Assembly (NCBI RefSeq): GCF_001277175.1 | Contig: NZ_CP012258.1 | Span: 65,778 to 129,777 of the forward strand | Direction of reading: 5' to 3' | Source: Cronobacter universalis NCTC 9529 | Lineage (GTDB): Bacteria; Pseudomonadota; Gammaproteobacteria; Enterobacterales; Enterobacteriaceae | DNA length: 64,000 nt | Shown: in pieces, positions 8,420-17,949 of the stretch | How positions within the stretch are numbered: the first letter of the stretch is position 1 | How the letters are laid out: the number at the start of each line of letters is the position of its first letter | Made by a program: the position numbers and the translations under genes | The notes under the pieces: generated by a model | Database searches by the model: none | The model's input: the letters and a program-made list of their open reading frames with translations, nothing else | Told to the model about the DNA's origin: nothing

Positions 8420-9190
8420 ATGACACCACCTAACAATTTGTTCACGATTGAGCCGCAACATGACAGAAAAGCGTTTTATTCACAGTTAAAAGAGCACGGC
8501 ATTCATGCCAGCGATTTGATGGGGATGCTCGCCTGCGGCAATATTCCGCCAGTGATGTACCGGGAATCAGAAATCCTCTCTGCGCTGGCGATCCTGTCAT
8601 GCCGTAATACCAACAGTCTGGTGGTATCCGGCAATGAGGGCGTCGGAAAGTCCTGTTTTGTACGCAATCTTTCCCGCTATCTGTTACAGATCCAGCCGGG
8701 CTGCCATCTGGCGGAAATTAATATGGTGTCGCTGTATGCCGGTAATACCAGTCAGGAAGAGGTCGGAAAAAAGCTGGCGCTGGCGGTTGAGCTGGCCGAG
8801 CGGCATAAGGTCATTCTGTATCTCGATGGCACGCACGCGTTCACTGGGGAAAATGGTCAGTTGTCGCCGGGGATGCGTGTTCTCAACTCGCTCAGGCCGT
8901 ATCTGATGACGCCATTCCGCTGCATTATTTCCGCCCCGTGCGAGGCGACGGAAACCCTGAAAAGTGACGCTACCTATAAAAAACGCTTCCGGTTTATTAC
9001 GCTCTGCTCGCTCAATGACATGCAAAAGAAAAACGTGATCCTGCAACGTTTCGGGAATTCGCCTTTTATTGAGGACGCCCTGGCGGAGTCGGGCGGCGAA
9101 ACGCGGGAATTACATCAGCTGATTGAAAATATCGATTATCTTCAGTCGCTGGAGCGCGTGAAAGCGAAGCTGGAATTTGCCGAAGCCTGA
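8420..9190 (+). CDS. Standalone ClpB/ClpV D1-like AAA protein with altered Walker B
   Basis: The 256-residue protein aligns by eye with the first AAA module of ClpB/ClpV, from the pre-Walker segment (YRESEILSALAILSCR) through the Walker A loop GNEGVGKS (71-78), the Walker B strand VILYLDG (131-137), an arginine-finger-like KKRFRF and a small helical lid (ERVKAKLEFAEA). It lacks the N-domain, middle domain and second AAA ring of ClpB. The usual Walker B glutamate (DE) is replaced by glycine at 137, so ATP hydrolysis would be expected to be poor while binding may remain. A good Shine-Dalgarno sequence (aagga) sits before ATG. The gene is alone; the function is unknown. Confidence 0.6.
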   Translation: MTPPNNLFTIEPQHDRKAFYSQLKEHGIHASDLMGMLACGNIPPVMYRESEILSALAILSCRNTNSLVVSGNEGVGKSCFVRNLSRYLLQIQPGCHLAEINMVSLYAGNTSQEEVGKKLALAVELAERHKVILYLDGTHAFTGENGQLSPGMRVLNSLRPYLMTPFRCIISAPCEATETLKSDATYKKRFRFITLCSLNDMQKKNVILQRFGNSPFIEDALAESGGETRELHQLIENIDYLQSLERVKAKLEFAEA

Positions 9191-9486
9191 TCGCGCCGCG
9201 CCTCTTTTCGTGGCCGTTTTTATTGCGCAATGATGCCGCCATCACATAACCGTTTAAGATTTAACTTATCTCTTAAGTTTGCCTTAAGGTTCATGCGCTA
9301 CGATAGCATCATCAGGAAAAGGGGCACGTTCGCCATTATTCTGTTTACGGGTCGCCACGATGTCGGGCGGCCCTCTTTTTTTGCCTGGATTCCTGCCCAT
9401 TCTCCCTTCGCTTTGATCTTACTGCCATTACTCGTTTCGCTTATCCCGCTCCGTTTGCGTTAAGAAAATTTAATGAAGGGCACGCA

Positions 9487-9513
9487 TAAGGCTTCCTGGA
9501 TAGTTGCCGATAG
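9487..9513 (+). promoter_or_regulatory. Sigma-28 (FliA) promoter of the first chemoreceptor
   Basis: TAAGGCTT (9487-9494), 11-nt spacer, GCCGATAG (9506-9513) closely fits the flagellar class 3 consensus TAAAGTTT-N11-GCCGATAA. It lies 48 bp before the chemoreceptor start, and the rest of 9191-9486 shows no supported gene. Confidence 0.85.
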
Positions 9514-9560
9514 TTAGCAAATATATCCCGCCTTTCTGGCGGCGTCTGGAGATAAACATA

Positions 9561-11507
9561 ATGACCAGTAAGCTCTCTCCCGGAAGAAAGCTTAAGACCA
9601 AAACCCTGATGCTGTTATCTATTTTCATTACGATAACCGCAGGTTTTGGCATTACGATGGGTTTACTGCTCTGGCAATCGATGTCGCAGCAGGAATATGT
9701 CGCGAAAAAACACCTGCAACAAATTGCGCAAACGGAAACCCTTGAGGTGAGCCGTCGCCTGGATTCGGCGTTAACCGCCGCGCGCGATGTCGGCATCAGC
9801 GCCTGGGCGCTGCATGAGTCCGGGCTTAAGGATCGCAAAGGGCTGGAGCAGTTGTTAGTCAGCTTCTTGCGCGCGCATGATGATTTTTTATCGATGTCGC
9901 TGACTTTCGAGCCCAACGCGTTTGACGGAAGCGACGCCACATTTGCCGGGCAGGCGGGCCAGGATCCGAACGGACGCTACGCGCGTTATGTGGACCGCGA
10001 CAGCGCAGGCAACCCGGCGCTGCATAATCTGGTGGATTATGAAACTCCCGGCAGCGGTGATTATTACGTGCTTCCGCGCCAGCGGCAGAAAGATGTCATC
10101 CTCGAGCCTTATATCTACCCCTACAACGGCGTGGATGTGATGCTCACGTCGATTGCGGCGCCTGTCGTACGCGACGGTAAATTCCAGGGCTCGGTGACCG
10201 CTGATTTCTCGCTCGAAACGCTGCAAAAAATGGTGGGCGCGATCAAACCCTGGGATGGCGTTGGCTATGCGCTGCTCCTCTCGGCTGACAATAAAGTGAT
10301 CTCCGCGCCGGATAAAGCGACCATCGGCAAGCCTTATAAGGGCACCGTGACGGGCCGCGAGGTGATTCGCTATGACGATCCGGTGCTGGGCGAACCGGCG
10401 TTTATCACCTGGAACACGATTGCCGTGGGCAACAGCGGCACGCCGTGGAAGCTGGCGGTGGTCACGCCGGTGAGCGTGGTGATGGCCGAAGCCTGGCAGG
10501 GGCTTATCAATGCCCTTATTCTGATGGTGCTGAGCATCGCGGTCGTGAGCCTGGTGGTGGCGCTGGTCTTCACCCGTAAGGTGGCGCGCCCGGTGGGCGG
10601 CGAACCGCTGGAGGCGTCGGAAATCGCGCTCTCTGTCGCGCATGGCAACCTGAATAACGCGATTCCGGTACAGCAGGGCGATACCAGCAGCATCTTCTAT
10701 GCGTTAAGTGCGATGCAGGCGCGGCTGCGCGACATTGTCGGCGATATCAGCGATGCCAGTCATTCCGTGCGCGCCGGCAGCAGTGAAATCGCCGCGGGCA
10801 ATACCGATCTGGCATCCCGCACCGAAGAGCAGGCAGCCGCGATTGTCGAGACGGCCGCCAGCATGGAAGAGATTTCCGCGACGGTGAAAAACAACGCCGA
10901 GAGCGCCGGCCGCGCGATTGTGCTGACGGAGAAAGCGAAGGATATCGCGGGCGCGGGTGAAGCGCTGGTGGAGCGCGTGGTGCATGTGATGTCGCAGGTG
11001 GATGAGAGCTCGCAGAAAATCAGCGACATCACCAGCATCATCGACAGCATCGCCTTCCAGACCAACATCCTGGCGCTGAACGCCGCGGTGGAAGCGGCGC
11101 GCGCCGGTGAGCAGGGGCGCGGCTTCGCGGTCGTCGCCGGTGAAGTGCGCACGCTCGCCAGCCGCAGCGCGAACGCGGCGAAAGAGATCTCTCAGCTTAT
11201 TACGGAATCGACCGGCCGCGTCGGGCAGGGCGTGACGCTGGTGAACGAAACCGGCGCCACGATGAAACAGATCATCGACGCGGTGACCAGCGTACACCTG
11301 GCGATTAACGAAATCGTGCGGGCGCTGGATGAGCAGACCCGCGGGGTGGATCAGATAAGCGTGGCGGTGAATCAGATGGACAGCGTGACCCAGCAGAACG
11401 CCTCGCTGGTGCAGCAGGTTTCCGCGGCGGCGATGTCGCTTGAGGAGCAGGCGAAGGCGCTGGAAACCGCGCTGGCGTTCTTCAGTACCCGCCAGCAGAT
11501 GGCCTGA
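9561..11507 (+). CDS. Methyl-accepting chemotaxis protein, dCache-type sensor
   Basis: The 648-residue inner-membrane chemoreceptor has a first transmembrane helix (about 14-36), a large periplasmic double-Cache-like sensor (about 40-275, with the motif [15 protein letters not shown]), a second helix (about 296-322), a HAMP segment ([16 protein letters not shown]) and the cytoplasmic signalling hairpin. The invariant tip [17 protein letters not shown] lies within it. ATG at 9561 is chosen because ggag sits 10 nt upstream, and because the earlier TTG at 9504 would lie inside the sigma-28 promoter. The C-terminus (FFSTRQQMA) lacks the xWxxF pentapeptide that tethers CheR/CheB in some receptors. 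The ligand is unknown. Confidence 0.92.
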   Translation: MTSKLSPGRKLKTKTLMLLSIFITITAGFGITMGLLLWQSMSQQEYVAKKHLQQIAQTETLEVSRRLDSALTAARDVGISAWALHESGLKDRKGLEQLLVSFLRAHDDFLSMSLTFEPNAFDGSDATFAGQAGQDPNGRYARYVDRDSAGNPALHNLVDYETPGSGDYYVLPRQRQKDVILEPYIYPYNGVDVMLTSIAAPVVRDGKFQGSVTADFSLETLQKMVGAIKPWDGVGYALLLSADNKVISAPDKATIGKPYKGTVTGREVIRYDDPVLGEPAFITWNTIAVGNSGTPWKLAVVTPVSVVMAEAWQGLINALILMVLSIAVVSLVVALVFTRKVARPVGGEPLEASEIALSVAHGNLNNAIPVQQGDTSSIFYALSAMQARLRDIVGDISDASHSVRAGSSEIAAGNTDLASRTEEQAAAIVETAASMEEISATVKNNAESAGRAIVLTEKAKDIAGAGEALVERVVHVMSQVDESSQKISDITSIIDSIAFQTNILALNAAVEAARAGEQGRGFAVVAGEVRTLASRSANAAKEISQLITESTGRVGQGVTLVNETGATMKQIIDAVTSVHLAINEIVRALDEQTRGVDQISVAVNQMDSVTQQNASLVQQVSAAAMSLEEQAKALETALAFFSTRQQMA

Positions 11508-11528
11508 CGGCGGAACGCCACAGACCCG

Positions 11529-11559
11529 CCGCGCAGGGTTCGCCCTGTGCGGTTTTTTT
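11529..11559 (+). terminator. Intrinsic terminator after the first chemoreceptor
   Basis: CCGCGCAGGG-TTCG-CCCTGTGCGG forms a 10-bp stem (one G-T pair) with a stable UUCG loop, followed by seven T residues. Confidence 0.95.
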
Positions 11560-11682
11560 ACTTCCGTTTGCCCTGCTTAATGCACGCCCGCACTGCCTGC
11601 GCAACCCCTTGATCTGGTATGTATTAACCCTGTATAGCGAGGGGTAATATTCATACGTTCAATACACTTTCAGGAAGAACCC

Positions 11683-12084
11683 ATGATGCGTTATGGAGTT
11701 GTAGTGGTGGCTGTGGCCGCGGTATTAACCGGGTGTGCGACCCGAACGTCGCCGGAAATACATGCGCGGCACTATGTCCTGCAGGGAATGGAGTCGCACG
11801 ACGCGAATTTGAGAGTGGATAAAGCCGGGAGCATCGCCGCGTTTATGCCTGCCTTTACCAGCGTCTACAATCAGGGCAAAGCGGATAAAGCGCAGGGGCG
11901 TGATGCCGCCTGGGCAGAGCGTCAGGCTAAAGCTTACCGCGAGAACGCCTGCGGCATACAAACCACCAGCGAATTCGCGAACCATCGCGGCCAGTTCTCA
12001 GATGACAACACCAGCCCGCGCGAAAAGCGGATGCTGGGCGACGATCTGGCGCAGACCTATCTGGATGGGTTTTACGGCCGGTAG
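11683..12084 (+). CDS. Lipoprotein, Exc2-like
   Basis: The 133-residue protein begins with a lipoprotein signal whose lipobox is LTGC with the acylated cysteine at residue 18. The mature part is hydrophilic and helical and ends in YLDGFYGR. It resembles small lipoproteins named Exc2 (entry-exclusion type) in enterobacterial annotations, but this is a weak memory-based match. Two ATGs are adjacent; a purine-rich aggaag lies upstream. A possible promoter is TTGATC-18 nt-TATAGC around 11610-11640. It is monocistronic, with a terminator shared with the converging gene. Confidence 0.65.
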   Translation: MMRYGVVVVAVAAVLTGCATRTSPEIHARHYVLQGMESHDANLRVDKAGSIAAFMPAFTSVYNQGKADKAQGRDAAWAERQAKAYRENACGIQTTSEFANHRGQFSDDNTSPREKRMLGDDLAQTYLDGFYGR

Positions 12085-12113
12085 GGTTTATGCGCTGCGG
12101 CGGGATTGATAAG

Positions 12114-12137
12114 CAGGCCGGTTCTCCGGCCTGTTTT
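12114..12137 (+). terminator. Intrinsic terminator after the Exc2-like gene
   Basis: CAGGCCGG-TTCT-CCGGCCTG followed by TTTT, between two converging genes. Confidence 0.85.
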
Positions 12138-12151
12138 GACGGCGCCTGAGA

Positions 12152-12571
12152 TCAGTAAGCGGTCACCGAAATCATACATCCGAAATCTTTGGAGATATTG
12201 GTGATGGTGCCATCCACTTTCAGTCGCTGCCCTTCATTCAGGGCATTCATATCCGGATAACCGCTGACGGCCACCGTATTGCTGCCGACCTTCAGCAGGA
12301 AAAATTCCTCAGTGACAAAGTTATTGTCATGCAGATGGACTATCCCTTCTGTTGTCATGCCCAGCCCGTTAAAGGTCTGATTTGCGCGGCCAGGGTTTTT
12401 ATTGGCTTCGGCGCAAATCTGGCTGACGGATTTGTCCGTCTTCTGAAGCGGAGTTTTTAACCCTTTGTTAATGCTGGCGAGGCCTGAGTTTAACGCGCCC
12501 AGACCATCGTTAAGCTGCGCGCAGCCTGAGAGAAGAAGGGCAGAAAGCAGTACGGCATATCCGGTTTTCAT
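12152..12571 (-). CDS. Lipoprotein of unknown function
   Basis: The 139-residue protein starts MKTGYAVLLSALLLSGC, a clear lipoprotein signal with lipobox LSGC. After a low-complexity linker (LNDGLGALNSGLASINKGL) comes a compact domain with KVDGTITNISKDFGC near the end, which may be OB-fold-like. ATG 12571 is preferred over GTG 12580 because gaagag sits 8 nt upstream. The family is not recognised with certainty. It converges on the Exc2-like lipoprotein gene. Confidence 0.65.
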   Translation of the reverse strand: MKTGYAVLLSALLLSGCAQLNDGLGALNSGLASINKGLKTPLQKTDKSVSQICAEANKNPGRANQTFNGLGMTTEGIVHLHDNNFVTEEFFLLKVGSNTVAVSGYPDMNALNEGQRLKVDGTITNISKDFGCMISVTAY

Positions 12572-13255
12572 AATCGTCACTCTTCGAAACTATTTTCCAT
12601 AAATATCAACCGGATAATAACATATTCATCACCTTTTAAGGGCGGAGTGCCATTTCTGGTAGGGGAGAGCGATTCTGGCAACAGCAGCGACACCCTCACG
12701 GTTAACAGGCGATACAGAACCCGTAATCCGGCATGACGGAAGCGTTAAAGATGAGCAAGGCGATCGTGGTAGCTATTAGTTTTGTATTTCTTTAGATAAG
12801 GCGAACGCGCCGCTACGTAAGTGGCCTTTTCTGTACTGCTCTTTGTGGGGTGAAAGCTATTAAAAAAACCACTACTAGTTACAACATACATATGGGCGAC
12901 GTGCTTTTGCACCGGCAGCCGCCACGCGGTTCTGAACCATTACAGTCCCTTCCGGCCGTGGTTGCGGCGTCAGATTCGTTCCTGAAACCACAGAGCGCGT
13001 AACTACCCATTGCCGGGCCGCCCGCGCCCGCCCGGAGGGCGGGTAAACCTGATTCGCTTTATTGTATGTTGTAACTACACCGCCAGGCGGCTCCTGCGGA
13101 TCCGCAGGCCGGAGATACGGGCTGACTGCGTCAGCCCCACTCCGCAGGTGTAGACAATCGCTGTAGCCGCTGTGAGGGGCGGTCTGGCAGAGGTAAAACG
13201 CGTTAACCTGCGCGGTCAGCCATGACAGTGAGCCTCGTTATCATTTGATAATCGC
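12572..13255. other. Intergenic interval holding an inverted-repeat element
   Basis: About 680 bp. The central feature is the 15-bp inverted repeat at 12876-13077, described separately. A 36-codon frame (12891-13001) lies inside it without a Shine-Dalgarno sequence. Outside, 13091-13135 contains CTGCGGATCCGCAG (a perfect palindrome) and GGGCTGA-CTGCG-TCAGCCC (a hairpin), suggesting that structured RNA continues past the right repeat. Confidence 0.5.
12876..13077. repeat. 202-bp element bounded by perfect 15-bp inverted repeats
   Basis: TAGTTACAACATACA (12876-12890) recurs in inverted orientation at 13063-13077. Between them are a short hairpin (GTGC-TTTT-GCAC), a GC-rich hairpin (CCCGCCCGGAGGGCGGG) and no supported gene. 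No target-site duplication is evident. It could be a miniature mobile element or the end-pairing of a structured RNA. Confidence 0.6.
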
Positions 13256-14047
13256 TTAACCCGCGTTATTCAGACACGCCACATACTTTTCGCACGAGAG
13301 ACGTACCCGCTCGCTGGCCCCGGCGGTGATTTCCCGGCCTTCAAACGCGCCCCAGAGCGTCGAGAATGTCACGCCTCGCAACCTGTCGATCATCGCGCTG
13401 ACGGTCGCCGCCGGGAGCGGCAGCATATTCGGGTAACTCCACATAAAAGAGACGCTGTTCGCACCCGGCGTCACCTGCAAAATATCGCCGGTCAGCAGCA
13501 GGCCGTCGCCACGCGCGTCATGCAACACGGCGCCGCCCGCGAAATGCCCGCCCAGGCGTAGTAGCCGGATATCACCGGTAAGCGTTAGTTCGTCGCCCTC
13601 CCAGAGCCGGATAAACGGGCTCTCGCGCATGATCCACTCGCGGTCGCTGGCATGCAGGTAAACCGGCGCGTCAAAGGCGGCCGCCCAGTCCTGCATGGTG
13701 GTGTAAAAATGCGGATGCGAAATGGCGACAGCCATCAACCCGCCGAGCGCGGAAACCAGGGTTTTGGTCGCGTCATCCAGCGTGGCGACGCAGTCCCAGA
13801 GAATATTTCCCTGCGGCGTGCGCAGCAGAAACGCGCGCTGGCCAATGGCGAAATCCGGTACGGTCCGGATGCTGAAAAGGTCGGGAGCATGCTGTTTCCA
13901 CTTATTCGAATGGGAAGCGAGCAGGGCGTCGGCATCCACCCACTGCTGGCCCGTCACCGGCACAAACTGCCGCTCATCGTCGCAAATTTTGCACCGCGGC
14001 GGAGAGAACGCATAAGACGTGCCGCAGGCTTTACAGAGGGTGATCAC
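13256..14047 (-). CDS. Metallo-beta-lactamase-fold hydrolase with N-terminal zinc ribbon
   Basis: The 263-residue protein starts with a zinc-ribbon-like CKACG...CKIC (two CxxC pairs), followed by a metallo-beta-lactamase fold. The metal motif is atypical, SHPHFY in place of HxHxDH. Later metal-site motifs are GGHFAGG and LLTGDI. GTG at 14047 is taken as start because CTGGAGG lies 5 nt before it, whereas the earlier ATG (14101) has no such site. The substrate cannot be read. The reduced set of histidines means a one-metal or non-hydrolytic function is possible. Confidence 0.75.
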   Translation of the reverse strand: MITLCKACGTSYAFSPPRCKICDDERQFVPVTGQQWVDADALLASHSNKWKQHAPDLFSIRTVPDFAIGQRAFLLRTPQGNILWDCVATLDDATKTLVSALGGLMAVAISHPHFYTTMQDWAAAFDAPVYLHASDREWIMRESPFIRLWEGDELTLTGDIRLLRLGGHFAGGAVLHDARGDGLLLTGDILQVTPGANSVSFMWSYPNMLPLPAATVSAMIDRLRGVTFSTLWGAFEGREITAGASERVRLSCEKYVACLNNAG

Positions 14048-14222
14048 AATGGCCTCCAGGAGTGTACTGGCTATCGCCTTCTGACATAAACCATAGAGCA
14101 AACCGGTGTGATGAACATGTAAAAGCAGCCATTTTTATTCCCGCACAATTCACAGGCCATTTACTTAAATAAATTTAATATTTTGTGAATCATGGGCCTA
14201 CGAAAAAGCGTATGAACAGCGC

Positions 14223-14250
14223 TAATTATTCATTGCCTGGCTGCCGATAT
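14223..14250 (+). promoter_or_regulatory. Sigma-28-like promoter of the second chemoreceptor
   Basis: GCCGATAT (14243-14250) matches the FliA -10 element. The partner TAATTATT (14223-14230) is 12 rather than 11 nt upstream and is a weaker match. It lies 70 bp before the chemoreceptor start. Confidence 0.6.
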
Positions 14251-14319
14251 TCGTTGTGCCGGTTTGATTTAAGCACTGGCTCCATACAGCAAAAATAAGC
14301 ATCACCGAGGAAACACTTC

Positions 14320-15978
14320 ATGTCCATTACACAACGTCTTATGCTGACGTTCTCACTACTCTCCGCCGCGCTGATCGCCATGGTGATCACATCGGTAGTG
14401 GTCGTCAGCAATTTTCAGGCACGGTTTCAGTACGTCCAGGAAAACACGCTTCCGTCGGTGCTTGATATCGGCAAAATGATTGATGGCAGTAATACATTGA
14501 TTATCTGGCTCTATCGTCACCAGAATACGGCTGACGCGTCAGGTCAGGCCAGAATTGAAAAAGAGATCGATACGGTGCTTAACCGTATCACTACGCTGAA
14601 CCAGTATTACCTGCAGAATGAAACCTCAAACGAAGAAGACAGGCAGATTTCTGAAAGTATTGGCACTGTCATTCAGACAGTCCAGGCCCGCTTACCCGCG
14701 TTCCTTGAAAGCTCCCGTACGCACGACAGCGCCACCGCGCTGGCGGCATTGCGCGATGATAATGGCGTCGGCGGCGCGGCGCGTCAGCTGATCGCCCTGT
14801 ATCAGAAACAGCTCGGGGTTAACGAAGCTGTCGGCAAAACGCTGCGTCAGGAAAATGATCGTTCCTATAATCAGACGCTCTGGGGGCTTATCGGCACCTC
14901 TGCGGCCGTCATCATTATCCTCGGCTTTTTCACGCTGAAGACCATTTTCGCTATCCGCAACCAGCTCAACAGCATGCGCCAGACGCTGGAAACCGCGAGC
15001 GAGCGTCTCGATCTCACGCTGCGCGCCGACGACTCGCGCAATGATGAAATTGGGCAGACGGCGAAAGCATATAACGCGCTGGCGGCCAATGTGGCTTCAT
15101 CGCTCGCTGCCGTGGAATCGTCTGCGCAGTCGGTCAGTTCCGCCTCCGGGCAGATTTCAGCCGGTAACGAAGATCTCTCGTCGCGTACGGAAGAGCAGGC
15201 CGCCTCGCTGGAACAGACCGCCGCCAGCATGTCTGAGCTGAGCGAAACCGTGCGTCAGACCGCGGAAAACACCCAGCTTGCCAGCCAGCTGGCGAAAAAC
15301 GCGCGCGATATCTCGGAAGACAGCCAGTCACGCGTCAACACTATGCTGAGCACCATGAGCAGCATTCGCGACAGCTCGTCGAAAATTACCGATATTATCG
15401 CCATGATCGAAGGCATTGCCTTCCAGACCAATATCCTGGCGCTTAACGCGGCGGTGGAAGCCGCGCGTGCGGGTGAGCAGGGCAGAGGCTTTGCCGTGGT
15501 CGCGGGCGAAGTTCGCACGCTGGCGCAGCGCTCATCGTCTTCCGCGCGTGAAATCAAAGAGCTGATTGAGAACTCGATGCAGTTCGTGGAAGCGGGTTCA
15601 TCGCAGGCGGAAGGCGTTGGCCAGAACATCGGCAAGATGACCGAGGCCGTCCGTCAGGTAACGGATATTGTCGATGAAATTTCCGTGGCCGCTCAGGAGC
15701 AGGCGCAGGGCATTAATCAGGTTCATCTGGCCGTCAACCAGATGGATGATGTGACCCAGCAGAACGCCGCGCTGGTTGAGCAGGCATCGGCCGCCTCACA
15801 GTCGCTCATGGAGCAGGCCGCGTCCCTGAACCAGCTGGTCGGCGCGTTTACCATCGCCGCCAACAGCCACGCGAAAAGCGCGGCACGTCAGGCCGCCGCC
15901 CCGGTAACGCCGATCAAAACGCTGCGTCCGGTACCCGCCGCCGCGGCCGTATCGGATAACGACTGGCAGAGCTTCTGA
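14320..15978 (+). CDS. Methyl-accepting chemotaxis protein, four-helix sensor, xWxxF tail
   Basis: The 552-residue chemoreceptor has transmembrane helices at about 8-30 and 188-210, enclosing a roughly 155-residue periplasmic four-helix-bundle sensor. A HAMP domain and the methyl-accepting coiled coil follow, with the tip [21 protein letters not shown]. It resembles the Tar/Tsr class. A flexible tail rich in Ala/Pro ends in NDWQSF, which fits the xWxxF pentapeptide used to tether CheR and CheB. The start has gagga 9 nt upstream. The ligand is unknown. Confidence 0.93.
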   Translation: MSITQRLMLTFSLLSAALIAMVITSVVVVSNFQARFQYVQENTLPSVLDIGKMIDGSNTLIIWLYRHQNTADASGQARIEKEIDTVLNRITTLNQYYLQNETSNEEDRQISESIGTVIQTVQARLPAFLESSRTHDSATALAALRDDNGVGGAARQLIALYQKQLGVNEAVGKTLRQENDRSYNQTLWGLIGTSAAVIIILGFFTLKTIFAIRNQLNSMRQTLETASERLDLTLRADDSRNDEIGQTAKAYNALAANVASSLAAVESSAQSVSSASGQISAGNEDLSSRTEEQAASLEQTAASMSELSETVRQTAENTQLASQLAKNARDISEDSQSRVNTMLSTMSSIRDSSSKITDIIAMIEGIAFQTNILALNAAVEAARAGEQGRGFAVVAGEVRTLAQRSSSSAREIKELIENSMQFVEAGSSQAEGVGQNIGKMTEAVRQVTDIVDEISVAAQEQAQGINQVHLAVNQMDDVTQQNAALVEQASAASQSLMEQAASLNQLVGAFTIAANSHAKSAARQAAAPVTPIKTLRPVPAAAAVSDNDWQSF

Positions 15979-16042
15979 TTCGCCGCCTTGATGGTATAAG
16001 CGGGTGATATAACAGCCCGGACTGCCGTTATCTTATAAGCCA

Positions 16043-16069
16043 CGCCCGGTACCTGTACCGGGCGTTTTT
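16043..16069 (+). terminator. Intrinsic terminator after the second chemoreceptor
   Basis: CGCCCGGTAC-CT-GTACCGGGCG palindrome followed by TTTTT (16065-16069). Confidence 0.93.
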
Positions 16070-16078
16070 ACAGGCTGG

Positions 16079-16369
16079 TTACCGATCATCCAGCGTATGA
16101 TCGACCACAATCCCAAGCGTGCGTCGAATAACGTCCCCCATCGCCACATCTTTCGTCGTTTCAAGCTCGTCCAGCAGCTGCTGAATAATCGTTTTATGCG
16201 TCAGCGCCGCGCCGTCGGATACCATGCTTTGCACGATCTGCCCAAGCAGGGCCGCCTCCTGCGCCAGTTTATCGCCGGCACGATGAAAGTAATCAGCGAG
16301 TGCCGCGTCAGGCAACGCGACGGATATGGCAGTTTCAGACGTGATCGGGCTCATCGGGGTCGCCTTCAT
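16079..16369 (-). CDS. AriR/YmgB-family biofilm and acid-resistance regulator
   Basis: The 96-residue protein matches E. coli AriR (YmgB) along its length, for example ALADYFHRAG, LLGQIVQSMV, LLDELETTKDV and DVIRRTLGIVVDHTLDD. AriR-family proteins are small all-helical dimers that link blue-light signalling via BluR/BluF to biofilm and capsule control. bluR and bluF lie at the far end of this window. Two ATGs (16369 and 16354) are possible starts; the second has aaggcga just before it. No ycgZ or ymgA is adjacent. Confidence 0.8.
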   Translation of the reverse strand: MKATPMSPITSETAISVALPDAALADYFHRAGDKLAQEAALLGQIVQSMVSDGAALTHKTIIQQLLDELETTKDVAMGDVIRRTLGIVVDHTLDDR

Positions 16370-16564
16370 GGTTAAGAAACAACATGCTGTGGTTCATCAG
16401 TACGATACTGATGAGGAAGTCGAAATTCTGTCATGCACGACTTAGCGCAACCGGCGCCGCGCCTGGTTCTGAATACTCTGAATAAAAGGCAGAGATAAAA
16501 TCTGTAATGAATAAACAGGCGCTGCCGGACGTATACAGAGCATATTTCTCCGGAGTTATTCATC

Positions 16565-17131
16565 ATGAATCTTCCTGCGTGCGCTGTCATCCTGCTGGCC
16601 GCCTTTTTCTCTGCTTTTATTTCTGCCGCACCGGTCTCTTATGTCATCCTGCCGTCACACACTGTCGTGGCGCTATCGTGGCGTGCGTTCGGCGGGCTCT
16701 CGCAGGCGCAGATCCGTGGCGCGACCGGCGACGTCACGCTCGATAACGACAATCAACACAACAGCCGGGTAAATGTCGTGATACCGCTGGCATCGCTTAA
16801 CGCCTCAAACGATCTACTGACGTACCAGATGAAAAGCCCGTTGTTTTTCGATGCCGCCCGCTACCGGGTGATTTCGTTTGTCAGCGATCGGGTGACCGCT
16901 GCCGGCAACGGGCGTCTTCAGGTGTCAGGAACGCTGGTCGTCAAAGGTATCCGCCGCCCGGTGGTGCTGGAGGTCACAGGCGGGCAGAACAGGTTCCTTC
17001 ACCCGGCCGCGTCGCCACTGTCGCTGCGCGCGACGACGGCTATCTCCCGATCCGCCTTTGGTATGGGCGGGTTTTCCTCTTTCGTCGATGACCGCGTACA
17101 GATTGATATCCTGATCGCGGCGAAATCATAA
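16565..17131 (+). CDS. YceI-family periplasmic protein
   Basis: The 188-residue protein has a cleavable signal peptide (ending near FISAAP) and the YceI lipocalin-like barrel. Typical motifs are VILPSHTVVALSW, a central KSPLFFDAARY, and LVVKGIRRPVVLEV. YceI proteins bind isoprenoid-type lipids in the periplasm and are often encoded with cytochrome b561, which occurs here 1.4 kb away on the other strand. ggag precedes ATG by 9-10 nt. Confidence 0.88.
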   Translation: MNLPACAVILLAAFFSAFISAAPVSYVILPSHTVVALSWRAFGGLSQAQIRGATGDVTLDNDNQHNSRVNVVIPLASLNASNDLLTYQMKSPLFFDAARYRVISFVSDRVTAAGNGRLQVSGTLVVKGIRRPVVLEVTGGQNRFLHPAASPLSLRATTAISRSAFGMGGFSSFVDDRVQIDILIAAKS

Positions 17132-17145
17132 CAACGGGCAGAGGT

Positions 17146-17949
17146 TTACCGTGACGCCGCCAGCATATGCTTTAACTGGCGCGCCGTTTTCGCCAGCAGC
17201 GACGACGGATGACGCCCGATAAAGACAAACTGGTAACCGTGACGACGCCACCAGATCAGATTCATGCCGTGGCGGTTTTCTGCGAAAAAATCGGTATCGC
17301 TTTGCAACGCTTCGCGGGAGATACAGAGCGCCATCGGGCCATATTCCGGATGCAGCCAGGCGACCTGCGCGATAGGCTGCGTGTCGTAACGCAGCATACG
17401 CACCATCTTCAGCTCCGCATCATGCAGCGTGAGCTGATCCGCGCGCAGGGTAAGCGCCAGATCCTGTCCGGCACGCTGTAACCCCCGCGCAAGCGCGGCA
17501 GGGGAGGCATCGGCATCAAGCAGCGTTTCGGCGCTGTAGAGCGACATATACTGCGCTTCGAGATCGCGAATTTTTTCGCTGCCGTCAGGTAACGCCGCCG
17601 CTTTATTCAGCCAGTAGCCAAGCCCGGTCCCCAGCGTCATAAACCCTACGGAGGCCGCAATCAGCGCGCGACGGCTGATACCGGAAGCACGCTGGTTTTC
17701 AGCCTGCGTGGAGGCGGCGTCATCAAGCCGCTGCTGCATCCGCGACAGCGGCGCGTCATCCAGCAGCGGGGCAAACGCCTGACGAAGGGCGCTGGTGTTT
17801 AACGATAACGCGCCGACGCGCCCGGTCAGCGCCGGATCTTCCGCCATCTGTGCCTGAAAACGCTGCGCATCGGTCTCATTCATCTCGCCGTCCAGCCAGG
17901 CGACAATGGCCTCATCGCTGTAAGGCGGCGTAAAAGTTTCGGATTTCAC
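17146..17949 (-). CDS. Anti-sigma factor with one transmembrane helix
   Basis: The 267-residue protein overlaps the ECF sigma gene by 4 bp (ATGA), the classical sigma/anti-sigma arrangement. The N-terminal segment (DEAIVAWLDGEMNETDAQRF) resembles anti-sigma domains; no HxxxCxxC zinc motif is seen. One membrane helix lies near 94-115 (RRALIAASVGFMTLGTGLGY), and a C-terminal extracytoplasmic domain follows. It likely holds the partner sigma factor inactive until an envelope signal arrives. Confidence 0.85.
   Translation of the reverse strand: MKSETFTPPYSDEAIVAWLDGEMNETDAQRFQAQMAEDPALTGRVGALSLNTSALRQAFAPLLDDAPLSRMQQRLDDAASTQAENQRASGISRRALIAASVGFMTLGTGLGYWLNKAAALPDGSEKIRDLEAQYMSLYSAETLLDADASPAALARGLQRAGQDLALTLRADQLTLHDAELKMVRMLRYDTQPIAQVAWLHPEYGPMALCISREALQSDTDFFAENRHGMNLIWWRRHGYQFVFIGRHPSSLLAKTARQLKHMLAASR

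Noticed and set aside
9230..9463. 77-codon plus-strand frame before the first chemoreceptor
   Set aside because: No Shine-Dalgarno sequence, no family and unusual composition; it is most likely chance.
9504..9560. Upstream TTG start for the first chemoreceptor
   Set aside because: It lies inside the sigma-28 promoter, so the mRNA would begin downstream of it; ATG 9561 has a proper ribosome-binding site.
12876..13077. Integron attC site or ERIC repeat
   Set aside because: The core attC sites (RYYYAAC/GTTRRRY pairs in the right arrangement) and the ERIC consensus are not recognisable.
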